Shown: positions 5,135-12,357 of the stretch, one piece after another
How positions within the stretch are numbered: position 1 is the first letter of the stretch
Layout: each line of letters starts with the position of its first letter
Assembly (NCBI GenBank): GCA_011525185.1
Contig: WTIQ01000332.1
Location: forward strand, 1 to 13,014
From: Paracoccaceae bacterium
GTDB lineage: Bacteria > Pseudomonadota > Alphaproteobacteria > Rhodobacterales > Rhodobacteraceae
Length of the DNA stretch: 13,014 bases
Reading direction: 5' to 3'
The notes under the pieces: generated by a model
The model's input: the letters and a program-made list of their open reading frames with translations, nothing else
What the model was told of the DNA's origin: nothing
Databases searched by the model: none
Position numbers and translations under genes: made by a program

Positions 5135-6611
5135 CGTTTGCTCCTCCTGTGTTTAATGTCGTTCGGCTCGGGTCCAGCGCCATGACGGTTTCAACCACCA
5201 CGCGCTCTGCGCCCTGCTCAAGTGCCGCTTTTTCCGCCGCATCCCTCAGGGTTTTTGCAGCGGAAATGCGCGTCAAAATGGGATGCTGTGCGACGATGCG
5301 ATCAAGCTCTGCCTGTGCGTTCGCATCCCAAGGAAAATCACGGCGCAAGTTCGTTGGTGTCGCTTCTGCAGCATCCATATCGCTGCCCAAGGGCAAGATG
5401 TGAAACAGCGCATCAAAGAGACCATTACAGACCTCTTGCAAGAGATATGTGGCACCAGCGTATCCCATCATCGGGGTGCCAGTTGCACGTCTGATAGCCG
5501 CCCCTGGAAACGAGGCTGGAATAAAGGCAGGGCTCGGCCCATGACCGCCTTTAAGTTCTGCGAGATACATTTTTTCGTTGATGCTGCCCAAAACAACCAA
5601 AGGCCGTTTTTGCTCCATCAAGGCGCGCACTTCATTGTTATTGGTCTTGCTCCCCCGTGAGCGCGCGACGGCAAAGGCACAGGGCAACCCAAGATCGCCC
5701 TCAAGATAATTGCGAATGCCACGGGCATAGGTTTCATTTGCCACGATGGCAAAACTTGCCGTGGCAAAGAAGTCTTGTGTGACCGAACGCCAGAGATCCC
5801 AGACAGGTTTGATGGTAGAATGCTTTTCCCTCTCAATGAATGGCTCTGGATCAAGATCGAGCAATTCACCCAGTTTTCTAAGGAATTTTGTCGTACTATC
5901 CACCCCAATCGGGGCTTGTAGATAGGGTTTGCCGAGCACTTCACAGAGACCGCGACCAAATTCACGATACATACAGATATTCACATCTGCGTTCACAAGA
6001 TCGCGCATTTCAGCGACATGTGCCCCAAGAGGCATAACCATGTTCACCTCAGCCCCTAGTCCCTCGACCAAGCGTCTGATTTCGGCCAGGTCGCTTGGCA
6101 TATTAAATGTACCATACATCGGCCCAAGGATATTGACCCGCGGCTTGGCAACCTCCTCACGCTTTTTCTCGCGCGGCATACGCCCTTTGGTCATACCAAA
6201 TTCGGTGAAAATCCAAGTCATGGCGCGATCGGCTGCTTCCCATTGATCTTCATCAATGGTGCGTGGCAAAAAGCGTTGGATATTGGTGCCTTGCGGCGTC
6301 ACACCGCCGCCGATCATTTCCGCAATGGAACCCGTTACAACCACCGCAGGCAAGGCAGGATCAAGAGTGCCCCAAGCCCGCTTCATGGCACCTTCGGTTC
6401 CATCACGGCCCAGTTCTTCCTCCCCAAGCCCCGTGACCACGATGGGCAATTCATGAGGCGGCAACCCATCGGTGTAATGCAGCACCGACGTGACAGGCAG
6501 GTTTTCACAGCCAACGGGACCGTCGATCACGCATTGCAATCCCTTGACAGCGCAAAAGGCATAAATTGCCCCCCAATATCCGCCCGCGCGATCATGATCT
6601 TGAATTAACAT
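5127..6611 (-). CDS. bchZ: Chlorophyllide a reductase subunit Z
   Basis: BchZ pairs with BchY as the catalytic NifK-like half of chlorophyllide a oxidoreductase, which reduces the C7-C8 bond of ring B to make a bacteriochlorin. The 494 residues begin with the family signature MLIQDHDRAGGYWGAIYAF and contain GPVGCENLPVTSVLHYTD, where C35 is the likely BchZ contribution to the shared iron-sulfur cluster. The start overlaps the bchY stop by one base (TGATG) with AGGAGA upstream, so coupling is likely. The 3' end overlaps pufQ. No anomalies are seen. Confidence 0.97.
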   Translation of the reverse strand: MLIQDHDRAGGYWGAIYAFCAVKGLQCVIDGPVGCENLPVTSVLHYTDGLPPHELPIVVTGLGEEELGRDGTEGAMKRAWGTLDPALPAVVVTGSIAEMIGGGVTPQGTNIQRFLPRTIDEDQWEAADRAMTWIFTEFGMTKGRMPREKKREEVAKPRVNILGPMYGTFNMPSDLAEIRRLVEGLGAEVNMVMPLGAHVAEMRDLVNADVNICMYREFGRGLCEVLGKPYLQAPIGVDSTTKFLRKLGELLDLDPEPFIEREKHSTIKPVWDLWRSVTQDFFATASFAIVANETYARGIRNYLEGDLGLPCAFAVARSRGSKTNNNEVRALMEQKRPLVVLGSINEKMYLAELKGGHGPSPAFIPASFPGAAIRRATGTPMMGYAGATYLLQEVCNGLFDALFHILPLGSDMDAAEATPTNLRRDFPWDANAQAELDRIVAQHPILTRISAAKTLRDAAEKAALEQGAERVVVETVMALDPSRTTLNTGGANDE

Positions 6612-8176
6612 CAGATCATCTCCTGCGCTTTGGCGGCGCGGGCCGCTTTATCGAGTTTCTTTTGATGCATCGCGCGGAATTCGGGACGCAGATTTGGCTC
6701 CCCTTCCCACACACCAGCGGTGTCACCATGCCCAACGCCTTCAAAGAAGGTGCGCATTTTATCCATACGCTCCCGCCCCGCGATGGCGGCATTGACCACC
6801 TCGGCCAGGGACCCAGCCCCAGCTGGCCCCATCAAAGGACGCGCTGAAATTAAATTGGTGAAATAAAGACCTGGGATCGCCAGCTCTTTAGCCTTTTGAA
6901 CGACAGGCGTTGTTCCAATTGCGAGATCAGGCTGAAAGGCCTCCATCGCGGCGCAATCATCTTCAAGAGAGGCACGGAATTTGACCTCTACGCCTTTTGC
7001 CGCAAGCCAATCTGCATCTGCCGCAGACCAAGGTGTTTTGGGGCATGCGGTTCCCACATAGGGCAACTCAGCGCCGCTTTCGATCAGTAAACGCGCCACC
7101 AACAACTCACTGCCTTCATATCCAGATAAGGTGATACGCCCGTTGATCGGAGCATTCGCCAAAGCTTCTCTGATGGCGGGCAAAAAGGCATTTTGCGCCG
7201 CCGCCACCTTCTCATTGCTGAGGGCAAAGGCCTCTCCAATAGATTTCAACCATGCCGCAGTTCCCTCGTAGCCGACAGGGGCACTGCCTACGATCGGACG
7301 ACCTGCGGCTTCAAATTCACGTACCGCTGCTGTGTAAAAGGGGTGAATGGCGGCCACGGCGCCGCAATCCAACGCAGCATAAAGTTCACGCCATTCGCGG
7401 GCGGGCACAACAGGACCCGCGGCAAGTCCCATAGGGGCAAGCATCGCCCCAATCATCATTGGATCAGCCGGGAACATCTCACCCAAAAGCGTCACAGTTG
7501 GGCGATCAGAGGCGCCACCTTCTGGAGCGGCAACGGGACCCGCTTCAATCTCTTGGCGCGCATAATTCAGCATTGCGCCAGCCAAGACATCCTTTGCCTC
7601 GGCATGGGTAGGAATGCCAAAGCCAGGCACATCGATACCAACAATGCGAACGCCATTGATTTCACTCGGTAAGAGGCGCAAAGGAACGCCGCTTGCCGTT
7701 GGAACGCATAAATTCGTCACGACGACAGCATCATATTTTTCAGGATCGGCCAACTCATGCACCGAATCGCGAATATCTTCGAATAATTTTCCCGTAACCA
7801 AGGTCTCGGAATTAAAGGGCACATAACCAACAGAGCGCCGTGCTCCATAAAAATGGCTCACAAATGTGAGACCATAGACACAACAGGCCGAACCAGACAG
7901 GACGGTCGCAACGCGGCGCATACGCAAGCCCACGCGAAGCGAACCAAAAGCAGGGCACATCGATTGCGGCTTATCATGCGGGCCTTGGGGGTAGTCTTTG
8001 GCAAATTGATCCAAAATCTCTGAATTGCCAGAGAGACGCGCCGCTTTTTCAAGCTCTGAGCCAGAATGACAGCCAAGACCATCCTGCAAAACAGGCGGCT
8101 CACTCGCTGTCTCGCGGGGGTGACATTGGATCACCTCAACAGCGGATGCATCATCATATGTGACTTCGTCACTCAT
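6611..8176 (-). CDS. bchY: Chlorophyllide a reductase subunit Y
   Basis: The NifD-like catalytic partner of BchZ. The 521 residues include cysteines C74 (SMCPAFG), C98/C99 (SACCVYG) and C157 (TNLCVPT), which from family knowledge are candidates for the iron-sulfur cluster held between Y and Z; one of the adjacent pair is spare. The nearby SHFYGARRSVGYVPF is a strong BchY block. The ATG at 8176 follows the bchX stop by three bases, with GAGG overlapping the end of bchX as ribosome site. An N-terminal extension of about 65 variable residues precedes the conserved core, as is usual. Confidence 0.96.
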   Translation of the reverse strand: MSDEVTYDDASAVEVIQCHPRETASEPPVLQDGLGCHSGSELEKAARLSGNSEILDQFAKDYPQGPHDKPQSMCPAFGSLRVGLRMRRVATVLSGSACCVYGLTFVSHFYGARRSVGYVPFNSETLVTGKLFEDIRDSVHELADPEKYDAVVVTNLCVPTASGVPLRLLPSEINGVRIVGIDVPGFGIPTHAEAKDVLAGAMLNYARQEIEAGPVAAPEGGASDRPTVTLLGEMFPADPMMIGAMLAPMGLAAGPVVPAREWRELYAALDCGAVAAIHPFYTAAVREFEAAGRPIVGSAPVGYEGTAAWLKSIGEAFALSNEKVAAAQNAFLPAIREALANAPINGRITLSGYEGSELLVARLLIESGAELPYVGTACPKTPWSAADADWLAAKGVEVKFRASLEDDCAAMEAFQPDLAIGTTPVVQKAKELAIPGLYFTNLISARPLMGPAGAGSLAEVVNAAIAGRERMDKMRTFFEGVGHGDTAGVWEGEPNLRPEFRAMHQKKLDKAARAAKAQEMI

Positions 8177-8179
8177 TCC

Positions 8180-9193
8180 CTAGGCCTCGTCATATATCAC
8201 TTCGAGCGATTTCTTTGGCGTTGCATTTTTGCCGCGCATATCCATGTCTGTGGCAGGCTCAAGCACCACATCACCGCCCGTGTCTTTGCTATCAAAGAGA
8301 TTAAGCAGCCCATCTTGATCTAGCGGCTGGGGTCGTACTGGGGGCGCGTCTGCGACCGCTTCGGCAAGGCCTGAAAACAGGTCACCCCACTGGCTTTTTG
8401 ACGTGCCAACGATCTGATAATTGGCTGACTTCTTGCGCAGATCATCATCCTGAGGAATCGCGGCAAGAATTGGAATATCCACAGCCTCGGCAAAAGCTGC
8501 GGCCTCGCCTGTGCCATCGTCTTTGTTGATGACCAAGCCCGCAACACCCACGTTGCCGCCTAATTTCCGGAAATACTCAACCGCAGAACACACATTATTG
8601 GCCACATAAAGAGATTGAAGGTCATTTGAGCCGACCAAAATCACCTTTTGCGCCATGTCGCGCGCAATCGGCAAGCCGAAGCCGCCACAGACCACATCCC
8701 CAAGAAAATCAAGGAGAACATAATCAAAGTCCCAATCGTGGAAGCCAAGCTTTTCCAAAAGCTCAAAACCGTGAATAATACCGCGACCACCACAGCCGCG
8801 CCCTACTTCGGGACCTCCAAGCTCCATTGCAAAAACGCCACCGCGCTTAAAGCAAACATCACCGATTGCCACCTCTTCCCCTGCCAACTTTTTCTTGGTC
8901 GAGGTTTCAATGATGGTCGGGCAGGCCTTTCCGCCAAAGAGTAGACTTGTGGTGTCTGATTTTGGATCACAGCCGATCAGCAACACGCGCTTGCCCTGCT
9001 CAGCCATCATGTGGCTCAGGTTAGCCAAGGTAAACGACTTTCCAATTCCGCCTTTGCCATAAATCGCAATGATTTGGGTTTTTGAAGTGGGCTCGCCCTG
9101 CGCTTCGGCGGCTTGCACATCTGCCAAATCCATATGCGCCTCTTCGCGCAAACGTTTGTCAAAATCCTTTAGATTTGGCACTTCGTCCTTCAT
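8180..9193 (-). CDS. bchX: Chlorophyllide a reductase iron protein, subunit X
   Basis: A NifH-like ATPase that passes electrons to BchYZ. The P-loop GKGGIGKS is at 46-53. The two cysteines that bridge the [4Fe-4S] cluster in the homodimer are C134 (GRGCGGRG) and C169 (DVVCGGFG). The DPKSDTT switch motif starts at 76. I choose ATG 9193 (337 residues) because it has GGAAGGA at correct spacing and shares ATGA with the bchC stop, a common coupled junction. A TTG at 9208 would add five residues and has no support. Ends with an acidic tail three bases before bchY. Confidence 0.97.
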   Translation of the reverse strand: MKDEVPNLKDFDKRLREEAHMDLADVQAAEAQGEPTSKTQIIAIYGKGGIGKSFTLANLSHMMAEQGKRVLLIGCDPKSDTTSLLFGGKACPTIIETSTKKKLAGEEVAIGDVCFKRGGVFAMELGGPEVGRGCGGRGIIHGFELLEKLGFHDWDFDYVLLDFLGDVVCGGFGLPIARDMAQKVILVGSNDLQSLYVANNVCSAVEYFRKLGGNVGVAGLVINKDDGTGEAAAFAEAVDIPILAAIPQDDDLRKKSANYQIVGTSKSQWGDLFSGLAEAVADAPPVRPQPLDQDGLLNLFDSKDTGGDVVLEPATDMDMRGKNATPKKSLEVIYDEA

Positions 9194-10131
9194 GCCACGT
9201 CCTTCCAATTAAGCATCATTTTCAAACAGGCAGGATCCTCAAAGGCTTTGGGATAAGCTTTATCCGCCTGATCCGCTGTCATTTGGTGTGTGATTAAATC
9301 CGCAAGAGACAAAGCGCCTGTCTCAATCAAAGCGCGGGTTGCGACCATATCATCCTTTTGCCACTCTGCCGCGATCCTGATCCGCGCCTCCTTCATAAAG
9401 GCTGGGGGAAAGGCAAAACTCAGCGGATCGGTATAAAACCCTGCAAGGACAATCTCACCACCCTTTGCGATGCGGCTGATCAATTCGTTTAACAGCGGCC
9501 CATTGCCCGAGGCATCATAGATCGATTGATAATCGCGACGCTGATCTTGATCAGGAGAGATTACCTCATAGCCAACGGCTCCAGAGGTCCGCGCCTTATC
9601 AATCTCCCACACCGTTGGTGCCGGCGCCCCAGCTGCAAGGGTCAAACGGGCCAATAAACGCCCCAAGACCCCATGCCCAATAATCAAATCTGGCACCTGC
9701 TTGTCCAATCCCGCCATGGCATGACGGGCAGTTGCCGCAAGAGCTAGGAGGGCCCCTTCTGCACCAATGCCAGCGTCTAACTTGGTCATGCGATCGACCG
9801 AGGTCACAATGTGTCGAGCCGATCCGCCAAACAGGCCAAAGGCTTCAGAATAACAATTTGCCCCTGGCACAAAGACATGATCACCCACTGCAAATTCAGA
9901 GGGACCAGAAAGCTCTACTATTTCGCCAAAGGCCTCATATCCAGGCACCAGCGGATACCCCATGCCAGGAAAGGGAGGCATCTCTCCTGACCAGAATAAT
10001 TTTTCTGTACCGGTTGAAATTCCTGAATGCTTGATCTGCACCACAGCTTCATTTTGCTGGGGAGATTTCAAGGCAACAGAGGTCATCTCGAGGTCTCGAG
10101 GACCCTGCATAACAACCGCATTTGCAAACAT
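9190..10131 (-). CDS. bchC: 3-hydroxyethyl bacteriochlorophyllide a dehydrogenase
   Basis: This enzyme oxidises the C3 hydroxyethyl group to acetyl, a late step toward bacteriochlorophyllide a, using NAD. The 313 residues show the medium-chain dehydrogenase fold: an N-terminal catalytic domain with HSGISTGTEKLFW, then a Rossmann glycine motif GHGVLGRL at 152-159. The usual zinc-binding cysteine set of alcohol dehydrogenases is not evident, as in other BchC proteins. The ATG at 10131 is preceded by AAGGAGGGG. The gene has its own promoter region with two PpsR/CrtJ sites and its stop overlaps bchX. Confidence 0.95.
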   Translation of the reverse strand: MFANAVVMQGPRDLEMTSVALKSPQQNEAVVQIKHSGISTGTEKLFWSGEMPPFPGMGYPLVPGYEAFGEIVELSGPSEFAVGDHVFVPGANCYSEAFGLFGGSARHIVTSVDRMTKLDAGIGAEGALLALAATARHAMAGLDKQVPDLIIGHGVLGRLLARLTLAAGAPAPTVWEIDKARTSGAVGYEVISPDQDQRRDYQSIYDASGNGPLLNELISRIAKGGEIVLAGFYTDPLSFAFPPAFMKEARIRIAAEWQKDDMVATRALIETGALSLADLITHQMTADQADKAYPKAFEDPACLKMMLNWKDVA

Positions 10132-10184
10132 TTCGCCCCTCCTTCCCGCAGATTCGCGCCAAGCGTTACAACATTCGATACAAG

Positions 10185-10202
10185 TGTCAGTTTAACCTTA
10201 CA
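10185..10202 (-). promoter_or_regulatory. PpsR/CrtJ site proximal to bchC
   Basis: TGT at 10185-10187 and ACA at 10200-10202 with exactly 12 bases between them match the TGT-N12-ACA operator of the oxygen- and redox-responsive repressor PpsR/CrtJ. It covers the proposed bchC -10 element. Confidence 0.85.
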
Positions 10203-10216
10203 GTCGAATGTGTCAA
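10189..10216 (-). promoter_or_regulatory. bchC promoter (-35/-10)
   Basis: On the minus strand TTGACA (10216-10211) is followed after 16 bases by TAAACT (10194-10189). The -35 is perfect for a sigma-70 promoter and the -10 matches at four of six positions. The two PpsR/CrtJ palindromes each cover one element. Transcription would start near 10182, giving a leader of about 50 bases. Confidence 0.65.
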
Positions 10217-10228
10217 TAAAAATAGACA
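10211..10228 (-). promoter_or_regulatory. PpsR/CrtJ site distal to bchC
   Basis: TGT at 10211-10213 and ACA at 10226-10228 with 12 bases between. The symmetry extends to GTGTC...GACAC. It lies eight bases from the proximal site and covers the proposed -35. Tandem sites eight bases apart are known for the R. capsulatus bchC promoter, where the repressor binds cooperatively. Confidence 0.85.
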
Positions 10229-10251
10229 CTCTGACCATAAAAAGCTCGGAG

Positions 10252-11385
10252 TCATTTGATGCAAATCAAGGAAGACGTCACAAAAGGACGGGGTGCTTTA
10301 GGGATCTTTATGCTTTGAAAACCGACCTTTTTACACATATCTTTAATCGCTGAAGGCGAGCGTGCTTTGCCTGTACGCATCGCCATTGTGTAAAATGCAA
10401 AATACACATCCCCCGCGCGCGATGGGTATGCACCACCGCTCATTGGCTCTGAAATGAACAGGTGCCCACCGTCGGGCAGGGCGTTATAGACTTTATCCAA
10501 TAAATGCAGGACCGTTTCGTCAGAGTGGTCATAGAGAACCCGAATCAACGAGATCGCATCAAAGCCTTTTGGCAAAGGATCATCGCGGAAAGAGCCTGGA
10601 TAAAAAGAGATCCGATCTGTCAGGCCAAGCTCTGCCAAAGACTGCTCGGCAGCAGGTTCGACTTGGGGCAGGTCAAAAATCGTTGCAGAGAGTGTCTTAT
10701 GCTGACCAACAACAGCCCGCAAAAAGGCTCCTGTTCCACCGCCAACGTCGAGCAAGCGTTGCACCTGACCCATAGGAATCATTTTGAGTGTGTCGTGCGC
10801 CACCAGCCTCTGCGAGGCTTCCATAAGGTGTGAATATGTATGAGAGACATCGGGCGGTGCATCATGGCTCGCCCCAAAAACATAGGGCCAAAACCGCGAT
10901 AGCTCTGTATCAACATCATCGCGCAGCAAAGCAACTGGATCAGAAAGATCACGGTAAAAATGACGGTGATGCGTGATCATATCCACGAGACCTGGCACCC
11001 CCAACAAAGATGCCCCTTTGCGAGACAGGCCAAAGCGCTGCCCTCTTTTGCGCCGCAAAAGACCAAGCGCAACACCTGCTTGAAGCAAGATAAACATCCG
11101 CTCTTGGGGCAAGCCAACGTCATTGGACAGCTCCTGAGCCGAGAGGGGGCGATCCAGCAAACGATGCAGAAGCCGCAACTCAACCAAAGCCCAAAGCACC
11201 TGCGAATTTACAAACCCCATGACCAAATCAAAAATCTCTTCCCCTTCACGCCGCGCAAAACGGCGCAACAGGGGCGTGTCGGAGGCCCAAGATTGAAACC
11301 TCGGGCTTGCAAACAGACGGCTGAGGCTAAATCTCTTAGGTTTTGTTATAGGTATATCTGCCAATTCCGCGTCAGACGTCGCCAT
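10252..11385 (-). CDS. crtF: Demethylspheroidene O-methyltransferase
   Basis: CrtF methylates the 1-hydroxyl of demethylspheroidene-type carotenoids with S-adenosylmethionine, the last step to spheroidene. The 377 residues have an N-terminal winged-helix dimerisation region (about 50-130) and a C-terminal methyltransferase domain with the SAM motif LLDVGGGTGA at 211-220 and FDLP at 237-240. It lies nine bases after the crtE stop and is co-oriented, so they are probably one transcript. No clear Shine-Dalgarno precedes ATG 11385, so the exact start is less sure. It reads toward bchC with no terminator seen. Confidence 0.93.
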   Translation of the reverse strand: MATSDAELADIPITKPKRFSLSRLFASPRFQSWASDTPLLRRFARREGEEIFDLVMGFVNSQVLWALVELRLLHRLLDRPLSAQELSNDVGLPQERMFILLQAGVALGLLRRKRGQRFGLSRKGASLLGVPGLVDMITHHRHFYRDLSDPVALLRDDVDTELSRFWPYVFGASHDAPPDVSHTYSHLMEASQRLVAHDTLKMIPMGQVQRLLDVGGGTGAFLRAVVGQHKTLSATIFDLPQVEPAAEQSLAELGLTDRISFYPGSFRDDPLPKGFDAISLIRVLYDHSDETVLHLLDKVYNALPDGGHLFISEPMSGGAYPSRAGDVYFAFYTMAMRTGKARSPSAIKDMCKKVGFQSIKIPKAPRPFVTSSLICIK

Positions 11386-11394
11386 GAGACTACA

Positions 11395-12294
11395 CTACAC
11401 CCGTGAGGTTTTCTTGATATTCGGCGTTATTTTTTGCGCCTGAAGCGTCACCATACGAGCAAGCTGCGCTTCGCCCGGACAGGATGGGATAGAGGCAATA
11501 GCTCCGCCCAATATATCTTTGAGCCGCTGCATAGCCCCGCTCACACCAAATTCAGCGACCGCGTTGGGACGCGCATGCAAATCATCCTGACCCACAGGTT
11601 TACCCAACTCGTCTTGATCCAACATCACATCGCGCAAATCATCAGCGACTTGAAAGGCTTCACCAATACGCGCGCCTAATTCATACCAAGGCTCGGCGTC
11701 TTGCCCCGCGGCGACCGCTCCCATCTGGGTCGCTGCCACAAAAAGCGCACCCGTTTTAGAGCGGTGATACGATGAGAGATTGATCTTTTCTTCGCTCTCC
11801 CAGCCCTGACCTGCGCAAATGCCATAAGGCGGCCCCGTTTGGCGCGAAAGGATACGGATCAACTCAAGGGCGCGTTCAGAATGGGCTGGTGTTTGACGGG
11901 ACAAAACATCAAAGGCTAAGACGATCAAACTATCCCCAGTCAGAACCGAAAGAGGCTCTGAAAAGGCGCGATGCACAGAGGCCTTTCCGCGCCTGAGATC
12001 TGCATCATCAAAGCAGGGCAAATCATCATGCACCAAGCTACCGCAATGAATCAATTCAAGAGCAGCCGCTGCGCGATCCGTCATCTCTGGCGCATCATCA
12101 CCACAGGCCAGCGCCACTGTTGTCAAAATTGTTGGCCGAATACGGGCACCGCCTGGGAATACCGCATATTCCAATGCCTCCGTCAGCTTTGGAGGCGCAT
12201 CGGGCGACTTGGTTGAGGCAATTGCACGCGACATTGCGGCCTCAATCCGCTCGCTTAAAGACGAAAATGTCGAATTTTTCAAAATATGTTCCAC
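11395..12294 (-). CDS. crtE: Geranylgeranyl diphosphate synthase
   Basis: CrtE builds GGPP from IPP and allylic diphosphates, feeding both phytoene and the bacteriochlorophyll esterifying alcohol. It shows the first aspartate-rich motif within LVHDDLPCFDDADLRRG (D90, D91 and D96, D97) and the second at VADDLRD (D218, D219, D222). PGGARIRPTIL around 47-57 is the family IPP-binding block. The start is GTG at 12294, because an in-frame stop lies upstream and no ATG occurs before residue 21; a TTG four codons later is an alternative. No Shine-Dalgarno is seen. Related CrtE proteins start about eight residues later. The gene is divergent from crtD. Confidence 0.95.
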   Translation of the reverse strand: MEHILKNSTFSSLSERIEAAMSRAIASTKSPDAPPKLTEALEYAVFPGGARIRPTILTTVALACGDDAPEMTDRAAAALELIHCGSLVHDDLPCFDDADLRRGKASVHRAFSEPLSVLTGDSLIVLAFDVLSRQTPAHSERALELIRILSRQTGPPYGICAGQGWESEEKINLSSYHRSKTGALFVAATQMGAVAAGQDAEPWYELGARIGEAFQVADDLRDVMLDQDELGKPVGQDDLHARPNAVAEFGVSGAMQRLKDILGGAIASIPSCPGEAQLARMVTLQAQKITPNIKKTSRV

Positions 12295-12310
12295 AAAGTT
12301 GACGCTTTAC

Positions 12311-12328
12311 TGTAAATCATACTGGACA
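12311..12328. promoter_or_regulatory. PpsR/CrtJ site between crtE and crtD
   Basis: TGT at 12311-12313 and ACA at 12326-12328 separated by exactly 12 bases. It is central in the 63-base gap between the divergent crtE and crtD starts, so one bound repressor could control both promoters. Confidence 0.8.
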
Positions 12329-12347
12329 CTTTGCCATAATGAGTCAA
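12319..12347 (-). promoter_or_regulatory. Candidate crtE promoter
   Basis: On the minus strand TTGACT (12347-12342) is followed after 17 bases by CAGTAT (12324-12319), or after 20 bases by the better TATGAT (12321-12316). Either -10 lies inside the PpsR/CrtJ site. The leader to the GTG would be very short. Confidence 0.4.
12335..12340 (+). promoter_or_regulatory. Candidate crtD -10 element
   Basis: CATAAT matches the sigma-70 -10 at five of six positions, 17 bases before the crtD ATG. The -35 region falls within the PpsR/CrtJ site but is weak (TGTAAA at 12311-12316, spacing 18). Low certainty. Confidence 0.35.
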
Positions 12348-12357
12348 CAATTGAATT

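Noticed and set aside
5135..5700. Search for a PpsR site or strong sigma-70 promoter for puf within the end of bchZ
   Set aside because: No TGT-N12-ACA was found by eye, and the one TTGACG-like -35 (5271-5276) lacks a usable -10 at normal spacing.
9194..9208. TTG start at 9208 for bchX
   Set aside because: Rare start codon and no ribosome site; the ATG at 9193 has one and forms a standard ATGA overlap with bchC.
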